64,000 nucleotides of DNA, from assembly GCF_013426205.1 (NCBI RefSeq), contig NC_089426.1, positions 2,294,001 through 2,358,000 on the forward strand, given 5' to 3'. Within the stretch, counting starts at the first letter, position 1; the number at the start of each line of letters is the position of its first letter. Positions 24,670 to 37,088 of the stretch are shown in pieces. The notes under the pieces were generated by a model that saw nothing but the letters and a program-made list of their open reading frames with translations, did not search any database and was not told the origin of the DNA. This DNA is from Metarhizium brunneum. Lineage: Eukaryota > Ascomycota > Sordariomycetes > Hypocreales > Clavicipitaceae. Both the position numbers and the translations under genes were made by a program.

Positions 24670-26095
24670 GAATGAGGGACACACATTATGCCGCTGATGA
24701 TTTCCATTCCCACCCAACAATACCAGGACAGACTGGTGCAAAAGCGACTTTTGCATCCGTCTGGCCTTCCTCCGCTGATGATTTCCATTCCCACCCAACA
24801 ATACCAGGACAGACTGGTGCAAAAGCGACTTTTGCATCCGTCTGGCCTTCCTTTTTGCTACCTCAGCATGTTATCCCTGGACACACATCGCCGCTGTACA
24901 TTCTCGAACCATTTGGAGTAAGATTTTCGCCGGTCGACATTATCATCATGCATGCACGATACAGATTCCTGCCATTTGTTTTGCCTTTTTCATGTGACGC
25001 CAGCAATTCGCCTGGGGGCAGTGAACAAATCTACATGAATTTTTTGGGTTTTTTTAAAAAAAAGTTGAGGGAGAAGCAGGGACTAACGAGTTTTATTTTT
25101 CGTCTTTACCCCCGGCGTTCATGTGTCGCTTCTGGTTGATTTTTCTGTTATCGACTGCTCATCATACGGCTTGCTCTTGTTCAAGCTCCTTTTCCTACGG
25201 GAGAAATGGCGGCGGCAGCGAGCTTTTTTGGGATTATTGAATGTGGGAAGAAGTGGCTGCGAATGTTACGGATATAACACCTCTTCCCTGTACGACTAGC
25301 ACGGAATGCATTATATGAAGGAAGAGATGTTGATTGGTTTTGATGGAAGCAATGCTTTGATAAGCAGAGCAGCTAGGGGCACGTCTGGAAACGCTGATGA
25401 AGTCAAATATGGGCGAGTTGCGTCCAGGCCGTTTCAAGCTCTGGGATCCGTTTGTAGACTTAGAAGAAATATCAAACCGCCTTTTGCCAAGTGCATCTTG
25501 ACCTGCCACGATGGTGACTTCTTGCGGCTAGTGTTGACCGGTGTTAGGGAATCGGCCGTTGGGATGCATACTCAGGCCTGTAGCCAGCCGCAGATCTTGC
25601 TGTAGCGTCAGGCAGCATATAAAGTCCTCGCATACCCTGGACGACTGCCACTTTTTCACTGAATTGACGTTTGTTTTATCCGGACCCTAACAGCTCCATC
25701 ATACATAGGTGGCGTTACACAGAGCAGAAGTTTCAAAATGGCTCCATTGCAAGACGTATTCATCGGATTCTCGGGTCTCAATTCTTTTTTGTGGCTTGAT
25801 CTACCATTACAAAAAAACAAGATGAAACCGTCCAATGCCCTGAGCAGATGCAAATAAGATCAATTGACGCCTTAGAGTAGACCGCCATATCCCTTTGGCT
25901 TTCCTCCCCCCTTTCTCGCCTTGTCAGTCGTCTTCCCAACGTCCCATTTGTGTATCGTGGATCATCATCAGCATTTTTGTAAAGAGGATATAGTACTCTG
26001 TTGACAACTTTGTTTTCCACAGTCACCTTCCTCCCTCCGCCGCGTGGTCTCCCCTTGTTGTTCCTGTTCACCGCAATAGGTCCCTTGGTTGCTGC
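24670..26095. other. Intergenic between convergent genes, 1.4 kb
   Basis: No gene. The tandem duplication lies at 24691-24852 and a short A-tract near 25055-25063. The rest is unique sequence with no coding signal. Confidence 0.5.
24691..24852. repeat. Perfect 2 x 81 bp tandem duplication with internal hairpins
   Basis: Copy 1 is 24691-24771 and copy 2 is 24772-24852; I see no difference between them. Each contains the inverted repeat GCAAAAG-CGA-CTTTTGC, a 7 bp stem with a 3-base loop. It begins 21 bases after the transporter stop codon, so it is probably in its 3' UTR. Confidence 0.95.
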
Positions 26096-27201
26096 TTACT
26101 GCTGAGCAGGCTCGGCCTCGGCCTCCTGCTCGGCAACGCGGGCATCTTGGCTGGCCTGGGCGGCGGCAGCCTTGGCGCCGTAGTCTTGGCTGACGGGCTG
26201 GAGAACGACCTGCTCCTCCTTGGGCTCGAAGATGGTGACGGCGTCGGGGAGGGACTTGGAAGGACCGGCCTTGCCGTCGGGGTCGGAGCCGCGCATGATC
26301 TTGACCTTGATGCCCAGGACACCCTGGCGGAGCAGGACGTGGCGGGTAGCAGTGTCGATGAACTCCTTGGCGGGCTGGCCGGAGTGGATCATGAAGCCGT
26401 CGGTGAACTTCATGGACTTGGCACGGGCGGCACGGAGCTTGCCGGAGACGACGACCTCGCAGCCCTTGGCGCCCGACTCCATGATGAAGCGGAGGACACC
26501 GTAGCAGGCGCGGCGGACGGCCAGGCCGTTGAGCAGCTTGTAGCGGAGGGACTCGCACTGGGCGACGGCGGAGAGACCACGGTTCTGGACCTTGGCGGCG
26601 TACAGAGAGACCGAGTTCTCGGGGAACTTGAATCGCTTCTGGATCAGGGAGGTGAGCTCGCGGATGCGGCGGCCCTGCTCGCCGAGGACCTCCTGGGTCT
26701 GGGTGGCGCGGATGATGATGTCCGTGACGGTGGGCGTGACGCGGACTTCGACGCCGGAGTAACCCTCCTCGGCGAGTTCGCGCTGGAAGAACTCGTTCAG
26801 CTCGGCGTAGAAAACACCGTCAGCGACGAACTTTCTCCTCTTGGAGCTAGATGAGAATGGGATGTTAGCAATGCCGCCCCCATGCTTCTGTCGCGGTCCA
26901 TTTGGTCTGCCAAAAGAGAAATGTGTAAATCGATATCCATGACGGTCCGTCCCCGTTGGTGTGCTTGGAATTGGTGTTGCAGCTTCCTTCGGTCTCAATT
27001 TGAATATTTCCAGACATGGTCCAAACTTGACAGTCCCCCATTTGTCGCAATATGACGGCATCTCAATTTATTCCAGCCACACCCGCAACATCTTGCTGAA
27101 ACAATTCCGTCTCCATCGATGCACACAACCTGGCCGAGAACAAAACAAATAGCAGAGCGAGGACGGGGAAGAACTCACATCTGAGCACCGGGGTGAGCCA
27201 T
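26096..27201 (-). CDS. RPS3: 40S ribosomal protein uS3
   Basis: Two exons on the minus strand (27201-27179 and 26846-26096) give 257 residues. The product starts [20 protein letters not shown], followed by the type 2 KH domain ([40 protein letters not shown]) and the conserved C-terminal ribosomal S3 domain ([26 protein letters not shown]). A Q/A/E-rich tail ends the protein. uS3 lines the mRNA entry channel of the small subunit. The intron (332 bp, GTGAGT..CATCTAG) falls after codon 7 and is the longest in the window; an early, long intron is common in ribosomal protein genes. Codon use is strongly biased to C/G at third positions, as expected for high expression, which also creates long antisense open frames. 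Confidence 0.97.
26847..27178 (-). other. 332 bp intron of RPS3
   Basis: GTGAGT donor, TGCTAAC branch point, CATCTAG acceptor. I looked for C/D-box snoRNA signals (RTGATGA and CTGA) and saw none. Confidence 0.9.
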
Positions 27202-28090
27202 CTTGTTAAGGGTGATTTAGTAAGGGTGTCGATTCGTAGGGACGAAAAGAGACGGCGGTCGACGAAACGGGCGGAATGGAGGGTATTCGGCGGGCTGAGG
27301 TCGAAAGGTTTCGCGATGGACTAACTGCCTCAGAAAGTATCGTCCCTCAATTTTCGGCTGTGGGTTGAGCCCTAAACCTGCACGCGCTTTTTTTTTTTTC
27401 GTCTACGCACTGGGAAAGTGGGCGGTGGGATGTGGGGCTTTTGCTGGACATGCCCTTGCACAGCACCCAACTTGCCAACCTGGTTCCTGGCATGCCCGGA
27501 AATTCTGCTTTGCCGACCGCCGCCCAGTCGAGGTCGGACGGGACTCTGACGCTAGGCTGCATTGAGCTGCACCTGTCGCCAGCCTACCAGGTGAGCTTGC
27601 CTGTAGGTCATTCAGTGGGCAAGAGCACTACTGAGACGGACTGCGCCTGACGTCGTCGCTGCTCACCAACCACTCGAGGATGTGAGCACCCCACCTTCGA
27701 CAGGTGGTGAATGTGCTCGTGAGACCAGTTACTTCGGAGCTTGGCTTGCAAACTGGTCCCCAATGCAGCATTCCGCCTTGTCATTCCAGTCTCAGCTTCC
27801 CAACAGATTTTCTGCAAGTAGAACATTTCTCTTTTCCCGCTGCCTCGTATAATGTTATAAAGCTACTTGTCGGTCAACCACTCTCTCCGAGTTGAAGCGA
27901 TCTTCCGAGCTTCTGCCACCGATTTGCGCTGACGACTGCTCCAACCGGCGAATCGCGGATACAGCGGCGGGGAAAGCAGCAACAGTTTATGGCGTCAAGT
28001 TCTTATGCTTCGTCCTTTTCCTAATTCGGAGTATAACACCGTCGCATTACCTTGAGAACCATTCAAGTACAACAGGTGCCAGGCAGGAAG
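27202..28090. other. Divergent promoter region RPS3 / YMR1, 889 bp
   Basis: No gene. It has a T-tract near 27388-27400 and pyrimidine-rich segments next to the RPS3 start. No motif is confidently assignable. Confidence 0.45.
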
Positions 28091-30478
28091 ATGGAAGCCA
28101 AGAAGGTATGAGGACTAGACAGGCATACCGCTCTGCGCAACCTTCACCACCCGATGAGGTCTAACATGGCTCGCTTGTTCTAGGTTGTCCACAATGTCAA
28201 GGGCATCTACGGTGGCCAAACCACCACTGGCATCCTGCGACTTACAGACTATCACATGGTGTTTTGCGCTCCTATAGACCAACATGCAGGGCCGGCCGAC
28301 CCTGCAACACCACCCAAGATGAGAGAGCGGTGGCTGACATATCCAATCCTCTTGTACTGCTCCCTTCGTCCAACGCCTCCTACATCTAGGCAGTCCCCGT
28401 CTATACGTATTCGATGTCGCGATTTCACTTTTGTCACCTTCAACTTTGTCGACAATGATGTCGCCCGTGAAGCCTTTGACTTTATCAAGTCGAGAACCTG
28501 CAAACTTGGCACAGTGGAAAAACTTTATGCGTTCAGCCACAGACCTCTTAAGAATGAAAAGGAAATGAATGGGTGGGAGTTCTACGACCCCAAGGCTGAG
28601 TTCCGGAGGCAGGGTATCAGCGAAAAGTTGCCTGATAAGGGCTGGAGAGTTACTACAATCAATAAGGATTATACATTTTGCGATACTTACCCGGCCTTTC
28701 TCGTTGTACCTTCCAAAATCTCGGATAATGTCCTCAAATACGCCAGAGACTTTCGCTCCCGGAATCGTATTCCGGTCTTAACCTATATTCATCCCATCAA
28801 CAACTGCACAATTACGAGAAGCTCCCAACCACTATCGGGCATTACCAGAAGGACAAATGTGCAAGATGAGAGACTTGTCGCGGCATCTTTCTCCGCCTGG
28901 ATGCCCGGTGGATCGGAGGAATCTACACCACCTGCGAGCCAACAGGAACCAGCGGACAGTAGCATGTTGGAAGCATCGTTGTCAGATATGGAGCGCTACG
29001 AAGATGAATTAATCTCGCGGTCAGCCGCCATCTACGATGAAAAGACGGGCGAAACGAGGATATATGGGCGACAGCAGGCCAATATGATTGTCGACGCTCG
29101 CCCCTCGATCAACGCCATGGTCAATCAAGTCCAGGGCATGGGATCCGAGAACATGGACAAGTACAAGTTTGCCACGAAGACCTTTCTCAGTATTGGGAAT
29201 ATCCACGTCATGCGCAACTCGCTGAACAGAGTGGTAGAGGCCCTCAAGGACGCTGACATATCTCCCCTTCCCCCAAATCGAGACCTCCTGCATCAAAGCA
29301 ACTGGTTGCGACACATTCATGAAATTCTCGACGGTTCAGCCATCATTACCCGTAGAATTGGCATCAACCACTCACACGTACTAATCCATTGCTCCGACGG
29401 ATGGGATCGCACTAGTCAACTGAGCGCTTTAGCACAAATTATGTTGGATCCTTACTTCAGGACAATAGAAGGCTTCATTGTTCTAGTGGAGAAGGATTGG
29501 CTATCATTTGGCCACATGTTCAGGCTCCGGTCTGGATATTTGAACCACGAGGACTGGTTCGCAGTCCAGAAGGACGCCTTGGCTGGGTCCAAGGTTCAAC
29601 CTGGGGAAAATGACGGTCGCAACGATGCGCTTCAGAACGTTCTCACTGGCGCTAGACGCTTCTTCAATCCGACCAAGGATGAGTCTGAGTTGGACACGGC
29701 CAGCGAGGTCACTTCTGGAAAAGTAGTCGACGAGGAAGCCACCACGCCAAAGATGGTGAGCCCTGTGTTCCACCAGTTCCTCGACTGTGCCTATCAGTTG
29801 ATCAAGCAGAACCCTACCCGTTTTGAATACAACGAGCGCTTCCTCCGCCGTCTTCTTTATCACCTCTACTCCTGTCAATATGGAACATTCTTGTACAACT
29901 CTGAGAAACAAAGGAAAGATGCTAGGGTTGGTGAGAGGACGTCATCGGTCTGGGACTACTTCCTATGTCGAAAGCAAGAATTTACAAACCCCGACTACGA
30001 TCCCACTGTCGATGATCGCATCAGAGGTAAGGAGAGAATTATTCTGCCCAATCTCAAAGAAATAAGATGGTGGTATCAAGTGTTTGGTCGCACTGATGAT
30101 GAAATGAATGGCTCTTTGAATGCTGCTGCCGCTGCCGAGAATGGCCGCCTTGCAGCAGTGTCAAGTTTACAAGGTTCCCCCCGTCCAGATCAAATCTCGC
30201 GATCAGCTTCAGGAACACCGAAACCTCCAGGCTTGGGCAACACCCACTCCGTATTGACAGCAGTGGAAACTGGGCACGAGACAATCACATCAGATAACAA
30301 GCATTCTGCATTGCGCCGTAGCGCGTCTGCCGAAGGTCCAAACGCCTTTGCAGCCATTCGGGATGGCCTGTCAGGATTGAACATTGGCAAAAGCATACTA
30401 AGCAACCTCGGTCGTGCAGAGGCTTCCGGATCAGCCACAGCTCCGCATGCGGAGCAAGAGATGCGCGAGATGACATAG
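28091..30478 (+). CDS. YMR1: Myotubularin-type phosphoinositide 3-phosphatase
   Basis: Exon 1 (28091-28105) encodes only MEAKK; exon 2 (28184-30478) encodes the rest, 769 residues in total. Residues 1 to about 110 form a PH-GRAM domain (VHNVKGIYGGQTTTGILRLTDYHMVF). The phosphatase domain follows, with the CX5R active site C-SDGWD-R at Cys408 (HCSDGWDRTSQ). Other family marks are NWLRHIHEILDG, VEKDWLSFGHMF and the C-terminal LLYHLYSCQYGTFL block. The last 100 residues are disordered. Myotubularins remove the 3-phosphate from PI3P and PI(3,5)P2 on endosomes and vacuole; yeast Ymr1 is the only active member there. The 78 bp intron is phase 0. It is convergent with FRS1. Confidence 0.95.
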
Positions 30479-31240
30479 AGAGTCATGTTTCCTGACGAGG
30501 ACGAGGGCTTGCAGAAGCCTTGCCAAGTCATTGAAACGTCGAATACGATTATTCGTAAATGCCCACGACCTCGCCCATTCCGCCATATGATAACAATTAA
30601 GAGTGATAAGTTCCCTAGATGTTCCACCCCGACAGATGGCATCAGTTGTGGGTGGGCAATCGTCGAACCTTTAGAAGAGACAGAGGTGGACGATGCAGCA
30701 AGCCCGTCGTATTGCCTGGACTGTCTCCCAAATGCTGGACCCTCCGGCTATATTAGTCACACTACAGTGGAAATGGCAAAATCATTATTCAGAGCAGAAG
30801 AGCGGCCAGGCACGAGCTTCTCCTCTGGGGAAAGGCGATCAGCTGATACAATCGTGGTTGAATCTCAAACATGCATATCGAAGGCTAAGTGTTTGGGCAA
30901 TTGCATGGCAGAAAAACCGGGCGTATTCTAGAGGCGCAGCGAATCGTACATATATACATTACCAGTGTTCCATAGATGGCGGAAACCATAGCGTAGCGTT
31001 GATAATGACCGATTATTCAAGCCATTTCGACTTTTTGAGAAATTGATATTTCACAGGAAGTGTTGATACGTTTGGTGGCTCTTTTTTTTTTTTTTTTAAC
31101 TGTCTGATCTCGTGAATCTCGTCTCTCGATGCTAACACGTCAATCATCTAGGCCGTATCATTTCAAATGCGGTTTCTCTCTTCCACATCTGAGGTCTATT
31201 CTACCATCTTTTGCGCCGGCAAATTCTAGTATTCTACTGT
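30479..31240. other. Intergenic between convergent genes, 762 bp
   Basis: No supported gene. Two overlapping open frames at 30485-31046 directly follow the YMR1 stop but match nothing and probably lie in 3' UTR. A T-tract of about 17 sits at 31083-31099. Confidence 0.5.
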
Positions 31241-33341
31241 TTATAAGAAGACCTCGAGGTTAATCTCGAGCGTGCTGACGGGATATCTATACAATGTTAA
31301 TAGACGTAGACATGCGTATAAAAAAAGGAAGCAGGGAACGAACCTCAAGTCGAACTTCTCCAACACTGTAGGGTGGATGATGCCAAACTCGCCAATACGT
31401 CGGTCCTTGCCGCCCAAGCGAAGATGCACCGCGGCAGCGTGGCCAGGGAAGAAAGTCTCCTCCTTGAGCTCCTCGATCCAGTAGCCATCGGCCTTGGTGG
31501 GATTCTGCTTGACCTGGTAGTCGACGCTCTCTTTGGCAGTGAGGCCTTCGTCGTGAGTGAGGAAGGCGGTCCGGAGCATGGAGAGGATACGGTCGAGCAG
31601 GCCGTGTACGACCTCGAAACCACTTGATTTGCCGCACCACGCGGCGGCGAAGTGGCGCTCGTTGCGGGCCTTGCGCTCAGAAGATTCGTCCTTGAAGGCA
31701 ACGTCTGAAACTTCGAAGATCTTGAAGGGAACGCTGTGACCCTTGTTCTCGCGGATGGTCTTGAGGAGGCCGGGCAGCAGGGAGGTGCGGACAATTTGGT
31801 ATTCCAGGGTCTTGGGGTTTGCCAGACGCACGGCAGTCTTGCCGTCGTCCTTGCGGTTCAACCAGGCAAAGTTCTCATCGTGGCTGCAGAGAATGAGGGG
31901 CAAGACTTCGCTCCAGCCGGCCATGGCGGCTTCGAATCGGACAATGTCGGCCAGCTTGTTGATCATGAGGGGGGCACCGATGGTGGCACTTCGTGTCGGG
32001 GCAGTGCGAGGCAGCTTGTTGAAACCATAACAGACCGCCAGGTCCTCCATAATATCACATTGATGCAGGACATCGGCACGCGTGGGAGGGATGGAGACTT
32101 CGAGCAAGTTGGGATCCTTGTCTGAGGGCCTGGAGTCGTAGGCCATCTTGGTGAGGAGCTTGCAAAGGCCCTCGGGTGTCTCGCTCAAGCCAGTACAGCT
32201 ATTGAGGTAGTCAACCTCGGCATGGGTGACTCTGGGCTTCAGTGACGGCGTGACACGGGTTAAGCCGTTGTGCTCTGAAATGATCTTGACGGGCTCGACA
32301 GTGAAAGGCTCTTGGACGTAGCCGGAAAACATGGTTACCAGCATGTCGAGAACAATTTGCAGCTTGGTCATGTCGGTGGCGGTGATCTCGATGAAGACAT
32401 TGGTGGTGTTTAAGGTGATCTTGGAGTGCTCGCCGTTGATGATGGGAGGCAATGAACAAACAATACGGTTGGCGTCGTAAATGACGGGATATACGGGGGC
32501 GTCGCGGATGATATGCAGGTAGCGGCCAAGATGTTTATCGGTTTCGTAGAAGGTCATGAGCTCTTCAGCGTTCATTTCCTTGGTCTGATTCAAGGGAATA
32601 AACTTGATGTCCCTGGGAGGCAGAGCCTCGTAGGTGAAGGGGCCCTGGATGGTGTCCAGATCGTGTGTTCCCATGGACACCAGGGTTCGGTTTCGAGCCA
32701 GGTTTTGGTGCAGCTTGTCCTGTAGAGCAATGAAGGATTCATAGCGGTCGGCAGTGAACTTGATATTGCGCAAGACGGCACCAGAGACGTAAGGGCGGAC
32801 CTTTGTGGTGTCGGGCAGAACCTTGATTACTTGAGTATTGGCGTCCTTGGGTTCGACGACGCGGAAGTTGGGAGGCTTTATGCGACCAAGGAAGATGTTG
32901 AGGTTGAGGGCGATGCCCTCGAAGCAGAGCATGTCATAGCGGTTGGCTCCGATTTCGATTTTCAGCTGAGGGGGTTCCTGCTGGCCATCAACAATAGGAC
33001 GCTCCTGGTCCTCGGTATCTTCGTCGAGCTCGATGCCATAGTCGAAGCAGAGGTCTTCGAACTCTTCCTTGGTAAACCTGTTTGCGAATCAAGCAATGGT
33101 CAGTCCATGTGGGCATGCGTACGACAGCCAGGTAGGGAATTGGAAAATATGACGCATGGTGGTGAGAAATCGCGAAGGCGCACAATGGAAAAAAATAGCA
33201 TTGGCAAAGAATTATACAGGTTGTCGTGGCGAGGGAGGGACAAGGACCAACGGAGGAGGGGCAGAAGCGCAGATGGGAAGAGACATACTTTTTGCCAAGG
33301 GCCTCAAAGAGCTTGTACTTGTCCACAGAGATGGTGGGCAT
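31241..33341 (-). CDS. FRS1: Phenylalanyl-tRNA synthetase beta subunit, cytosolic
   Basis: Exons on the minus strand 33341-33289, 33077-31344 and 31286-31241 encode 610 residues, close to the yeast length. The start MPTISVDKYKLFEALGKKFTKEEFEDL and the acidic segment with ELDEDTEDQ are typical of the eukaryotic beta chain. The B3/B4 editing domain (about residues 80-270), the B5 domain (SIPPTRADVLHQCDIMEDLAVCYG) and the B6/B7 catalytic-like domain (NPKTLEYQIVRTSLLPGLL, GEFGIIHPTVLEKFDL) follow in order. With the alpha subunit it forms the alpha2-beta2 enzyme that charges tRNA-Phe; beta carries the editing site that removes misacylated tyrosine. The first intron (211 bp) is long for this window. 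It is divergent from TPD3 across 1.25 kb. Confidence 0.96.
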
Positions 33342-34590
33342 GGTTATATTGGGGTCTCAATGCCTCAGACTCTTGTGCCAGTTGTCTAGATGGAAGCGAC
33401 TGCGTTGATTGCGGTCGATGGCCGTAGAGGCGATGATGAGCGGTTTGGATTGTACGGACCGCAAAGAGGTCCAGAGAGCACATATAATATTGCGGGGTGG
33501 ATTTTTGGCGTTGAGTCACTCGAGTAGTTTTTGCCCGGAACAGTTTGGTGCTTACATTTCCTCTTCAAGACTGGCTGGCCAGGCCTGTTCCAAATAATTA
33601 CTCGGGGGGTCTGTCTGTTGCACTTATTGGCCCAAGATGCTTCAAATGTTGGGTCTAAGTAAGAGTACCTGGGCAGCTGGGCAGCTGGGCTTATGACTGG
33701 AACATTGAAGCCATGGAAGCAGGCCATGTCCAACACTGAACTCTCGAACTAGCATGAGGGGCTGATTGTTAGCCGACGATAAGCAGACGGTCTGATTACT
33801 CCGTAGAGCTGTGGAATTGAAATGACAGAAAGAAGGCCTGAAACACTGGCCGTTGATAAGTCAGCCTGTGCAAAGCGACAAGTTCCATGTTGTATTTGCA
33901 TCCAATTGGAAGGAGAGCACACGGGCGTATGTGAGATGAAGTCAGCAATGTTCCTGTTGTTTCTGCTGCTCGAGCATCGCCATGTCACTCGCGTCCCTAT
34001 GCCATGCCTCCAGCCACGCATCCAATGTCCCGCATTGGATCCCACCTCTGCAAAGATGCTGAATATTTTGGCCGTTCCAGTCATGTCTGGTGGAATTGCA
34101 CGTCGTCTCCTGCTTGTGTGAGGAGTACAGAGTGCATGTGTCGAATCGCCCACCGTGGGTGCTGGGCTAGGCTGGGCTGGGCTGGGCATTGCATCACAGC
34201 TGCCCGCCGCGTCTTCCTTCCATTCATCTCTGGTTAAAAAGTACTTAAGTAAGTATACAGGTACTTGGGTGCTGGGCGTAGAGCAGTGACACAGTGAGTA
34301 CCGCAGCACTGGAGGCTGAAGACGGTGGTCCACATGTCCACCGCCGGGACTGCCACTGCTTCAGCTTCTGCGGCTGGTCGAGTCAATTGACTCGTCGTGC
34401 TAGTGCTTGGACACTGCTCATCAGGGCTGCTCAGGACGGCTCAAGGGTGCTGGCACCACCAACCCTCAATCACCAACCACCACACCTCATCCATCCCTCA
34501 TCTCGTCATCTGCCTTTTCCTCCATCTCGACGACGCTCCCTCCCCTCCTCCCCCCCGACAGACGCGCGCTGTCACTCTCCGTCATTCGCC
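33342..34590. other. Divergent promoter region FRS1 / TPD3, 1.25 kb
   Basis: No gene. TACTCCGTA occurs at 33797-33805, GCTGGG repeats near 34160-34187, and the palindrome TACTTAAGTA at 34242-34251. The segment next to the TPD3 start is CT-rich. Confidence 0.45.
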
Positions 34591-37088
34591 ATGACTGACG
34601 CGACCAACACAAACGACGAACTTTATCCCATCGCAGTTCTCATCGACGAGCTAAAGGTAAGGCAGCCAAAAACAAACCAAGCAGCTACCCAGCGCCAGCC
34701 CACTTCAACCCAGCCTTCACCTCTCTTATCACCACCCATGAATCGCCTCCCCTTGGCTTCAGAGCCCGTGTTAACCATCATGTCTTTGCTCATTCTAGCA
34801 CGACGATGTCCTGCTCCGCCTCAACGCCATCCACCGCCTCTCTACCATTGCTCTTGCCCTTGGCGCCGAGCGCACTAGAGACGAGCTCATCCCTTTCCTC
34901 GACGGTTAGTATTGTTTTCCCCACGTGCCCACCTGTTGGCCCGGCATGGTGTCACTATCATCATCACCACCATCATCAACATCATTAGTATCAGTCTCTG
35001 AACAATCCGAATCCTAACCTTTTCCTTCTCAACTTCATAGAATCTGTCGAGGACGAGGATGAAGTCTTGGTAGCCCTGAGCGATGAGCTAGGCGGCTTTA
35101 TCGAGTACGTTGGAGGTCCTTCATATGGTCATGTCCTCCTGTCGCCATTGGAGAATCTGGCTGCCATCGAAGAGCCCGTGGTTCGAGACAAGGTCCGCAT
35201 CTACTGTCCCCCCTCCATTTGGGCCTAATTGCGGCCGCTGCTTGCCAGCCATCACGTTTCGCGCTGACAATCGCGCCACCCTAGGCCGTCGAATCGTTGA
35301 ACAAGATTTGCGAAAGCCTCGATGCACAACAAGTCGAAGAGTACTTTATTCCACTCACCATCAGACTCTCCAAGGCAGATTGGTTCACATCAAAAGTCTC
35401 TGGCTGTGGCCTCTTCACAACTCCTTACCGCAAGGTCTCTCCTCCTATCCAAGAACAGCTTCGCCAGCAATTTGGCCTACTCGTCCACGATGATACCCCC
35501 ATGGTCCGCCGACAAGCCGCCACCAACCTGGCCAAGTTCGTCAAAGAGATGCCCGCGTCCATCGTCATCGACGAAATGATACCCCTCTTCCAACACCTCG
35601 TCCAAGACGACCAGGACAGCGTGCGCCTACTCACGGTGGAGATTCTCATCTCCATCGCCGAGGTCGTGCCCAAAGAGCAACAGTCTAGCCATGGCGTGCT
35701 GTTGACTTCTCTGCGGAATTTGATAGATGACAAGAGCTGGAGGGTTCGTTACATGATCGCCGACAGGTTCGAAAAGGTACGTTGTATAACAGGCGCTGTC
35801 AATCCTCTTCCTTGGCATTTTTTCCTAATCATCGAAATAGATCGCCAAGGCCGTTGATGAAGAGGTTGTTTCACGAGACCTCGTCCCCGCGTTCGTCAAG
35901 TTGCTCAAGGACAATGAGGCCGAAGTTCGGACTGCCATCGCCGGTCAGATCCCTGGATTCTGCGCCTTGGTCGAGCGATCTACCCTGCTCAACGACATTA
36001 TGGGCAGTGTTGAAGACCTTGTGTCTGACAGCTCACAACACGTTCGTGCTGCCTTGGGTACGCAGATTAGTGGATTGGCTCCTATTCTTGGCAAGCAAGA
36101 GTACGTTGTAGTTCCTACACCGCAACCTATTATAGTCTTCGAGACTGACTCTGTTGTAGGACTATTGACCACCTCCTCCCCATGTTCCTCCAAATGCTCA
36201 AGGACGAGTTCCCTGAAGTTAGACTTCACATCATCTCAAAACTCGAGCAAGTCAATCAAGGCAAGTACCTCGAAAAGAGAAGCATTGCATCAAAATTCGA
36301 TAGTTGCTAATAGAAGCAGTCATTGGCATCGACCTTTTATCACAGTCGTTGCTGCCTGCCATTGTTCAGCTGGCTGAAGACAAGCAATGGAGAGTCCGCC
36401 TCGCCATTATCGAGTACATCCCGCTACTTGCAAGCCAGCTTGGGGTCAAGTTCTTTGATGAGAAACTCAGCAATCTGTGCATGGGCTGGTTGGGAGATAC
36501 TGTCTTCTCTATCCGTGAGGCTGCCACACACAACTTGAAGAAGTTGACTGAGGTGTTTGGCGTCGAGTGGGCTAGTGAGCAGATCATTCCCAAGGTCATG
36601 GGAATGGGAAGCCATCCCAACTACCTGTACAGAATGACCACATGCTTTGCCATCTCGGTAAGTTTACTCTTCGCTGCTGGGATGCGGTATTCCTCCCTTT
36701 ACGATTGCAGACTAACATAAAGTCATGACAGACTTTGGCTACTGTTGTTAGCATAAACGTGATCGCCAAGTCCATTCTGCCCATGCTTGACAAGATGGTC
36801 GACGACGATATCCCCAACATCCGGTTCAACGTGGCCAAGACTTATTCGGTACTGATCAACGCGCTGCGCCGCTTGCCGGATGAAGGGACGCTGTATTCAC
36901 TTGAGAAGGAGGGCGCCGAAATTGTGCCTTCACCCAAGGGCCAGGAGCTTATCCAGCAGCGCGTCCTGCCCAACTTGACGAAACTGCAAAAGGATGACGA
37001 TGTGGACGTTCGATACTTTGCGACTACGGCGGCAGCTGAAGCGACGGGATCCGCGCAGGGCGGGGAGCCTATGAATACATCACCATAG
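34591..37088 (+). CDS. TPD3: Protein phosphatase 2A scaffold subunit A (PR65)
   Basis: Eight exons (34591-34656, 34799-34904, 35041-35192, 35285-35776, 35841-36100, 36160-36260, 36320-36657, 36732-37088) give 623 residues. The protein is a run of about fifteen HEAT repeats from [13 protein letters not shown] to [17 protein letters not shown]. Conserved PR65 segments include [57 protein letters not shown] and [16 protein letters not shown]. The A subunit is the curved scaffold that joins the PP2A catalytic subunit to its B-type regulatory subunits. Intron 6 (36261-36319) has a GC donor; only this junction reproduces the uninterrupted VNQ-VIGI sequence of the family. A short A/G/S/P tail after the last repeat is not conserved. 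Confidence 0.96.
36261..36319 (+). other. GC-AG intron 6 of TPD3
   Basis: Donor CAAG|GCAAGT, branch-like TGCTAAT, acceptor AAGCAG; 59 bp. The alternative GT donor four bases downstream would insert extra residues into a HEAT repeat that has fixed length in the family. Confidence 0.8.

Noticed and set aside
24672..25139. 155-codon open frame over the tandem duplication
   Set aside because: It merely translates the duplicated 81 bp unit (length divisible by three) and continues into AT-rich DNA.
26147..26854. 235-codon open frame on the plus strand across RPS3
   Set aside because: It is the exact antisense of the highly codon-biased uS3 gene; its Gly/Ala/Asp/Leu-rich sequence is a shadow of C/G-ending codons.
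30485..31046. Two open frames right after the myotubularin stop
   Set aside because: They overlap each other in different frames and resemble no known protein; most likely 3' UTR.
33749..34333. 194-codon minus-strand open frame between FRS1 and TPD3
   Set aside because: Low-information sequence over a promoter region containing GCTGGG repeats; no domain.
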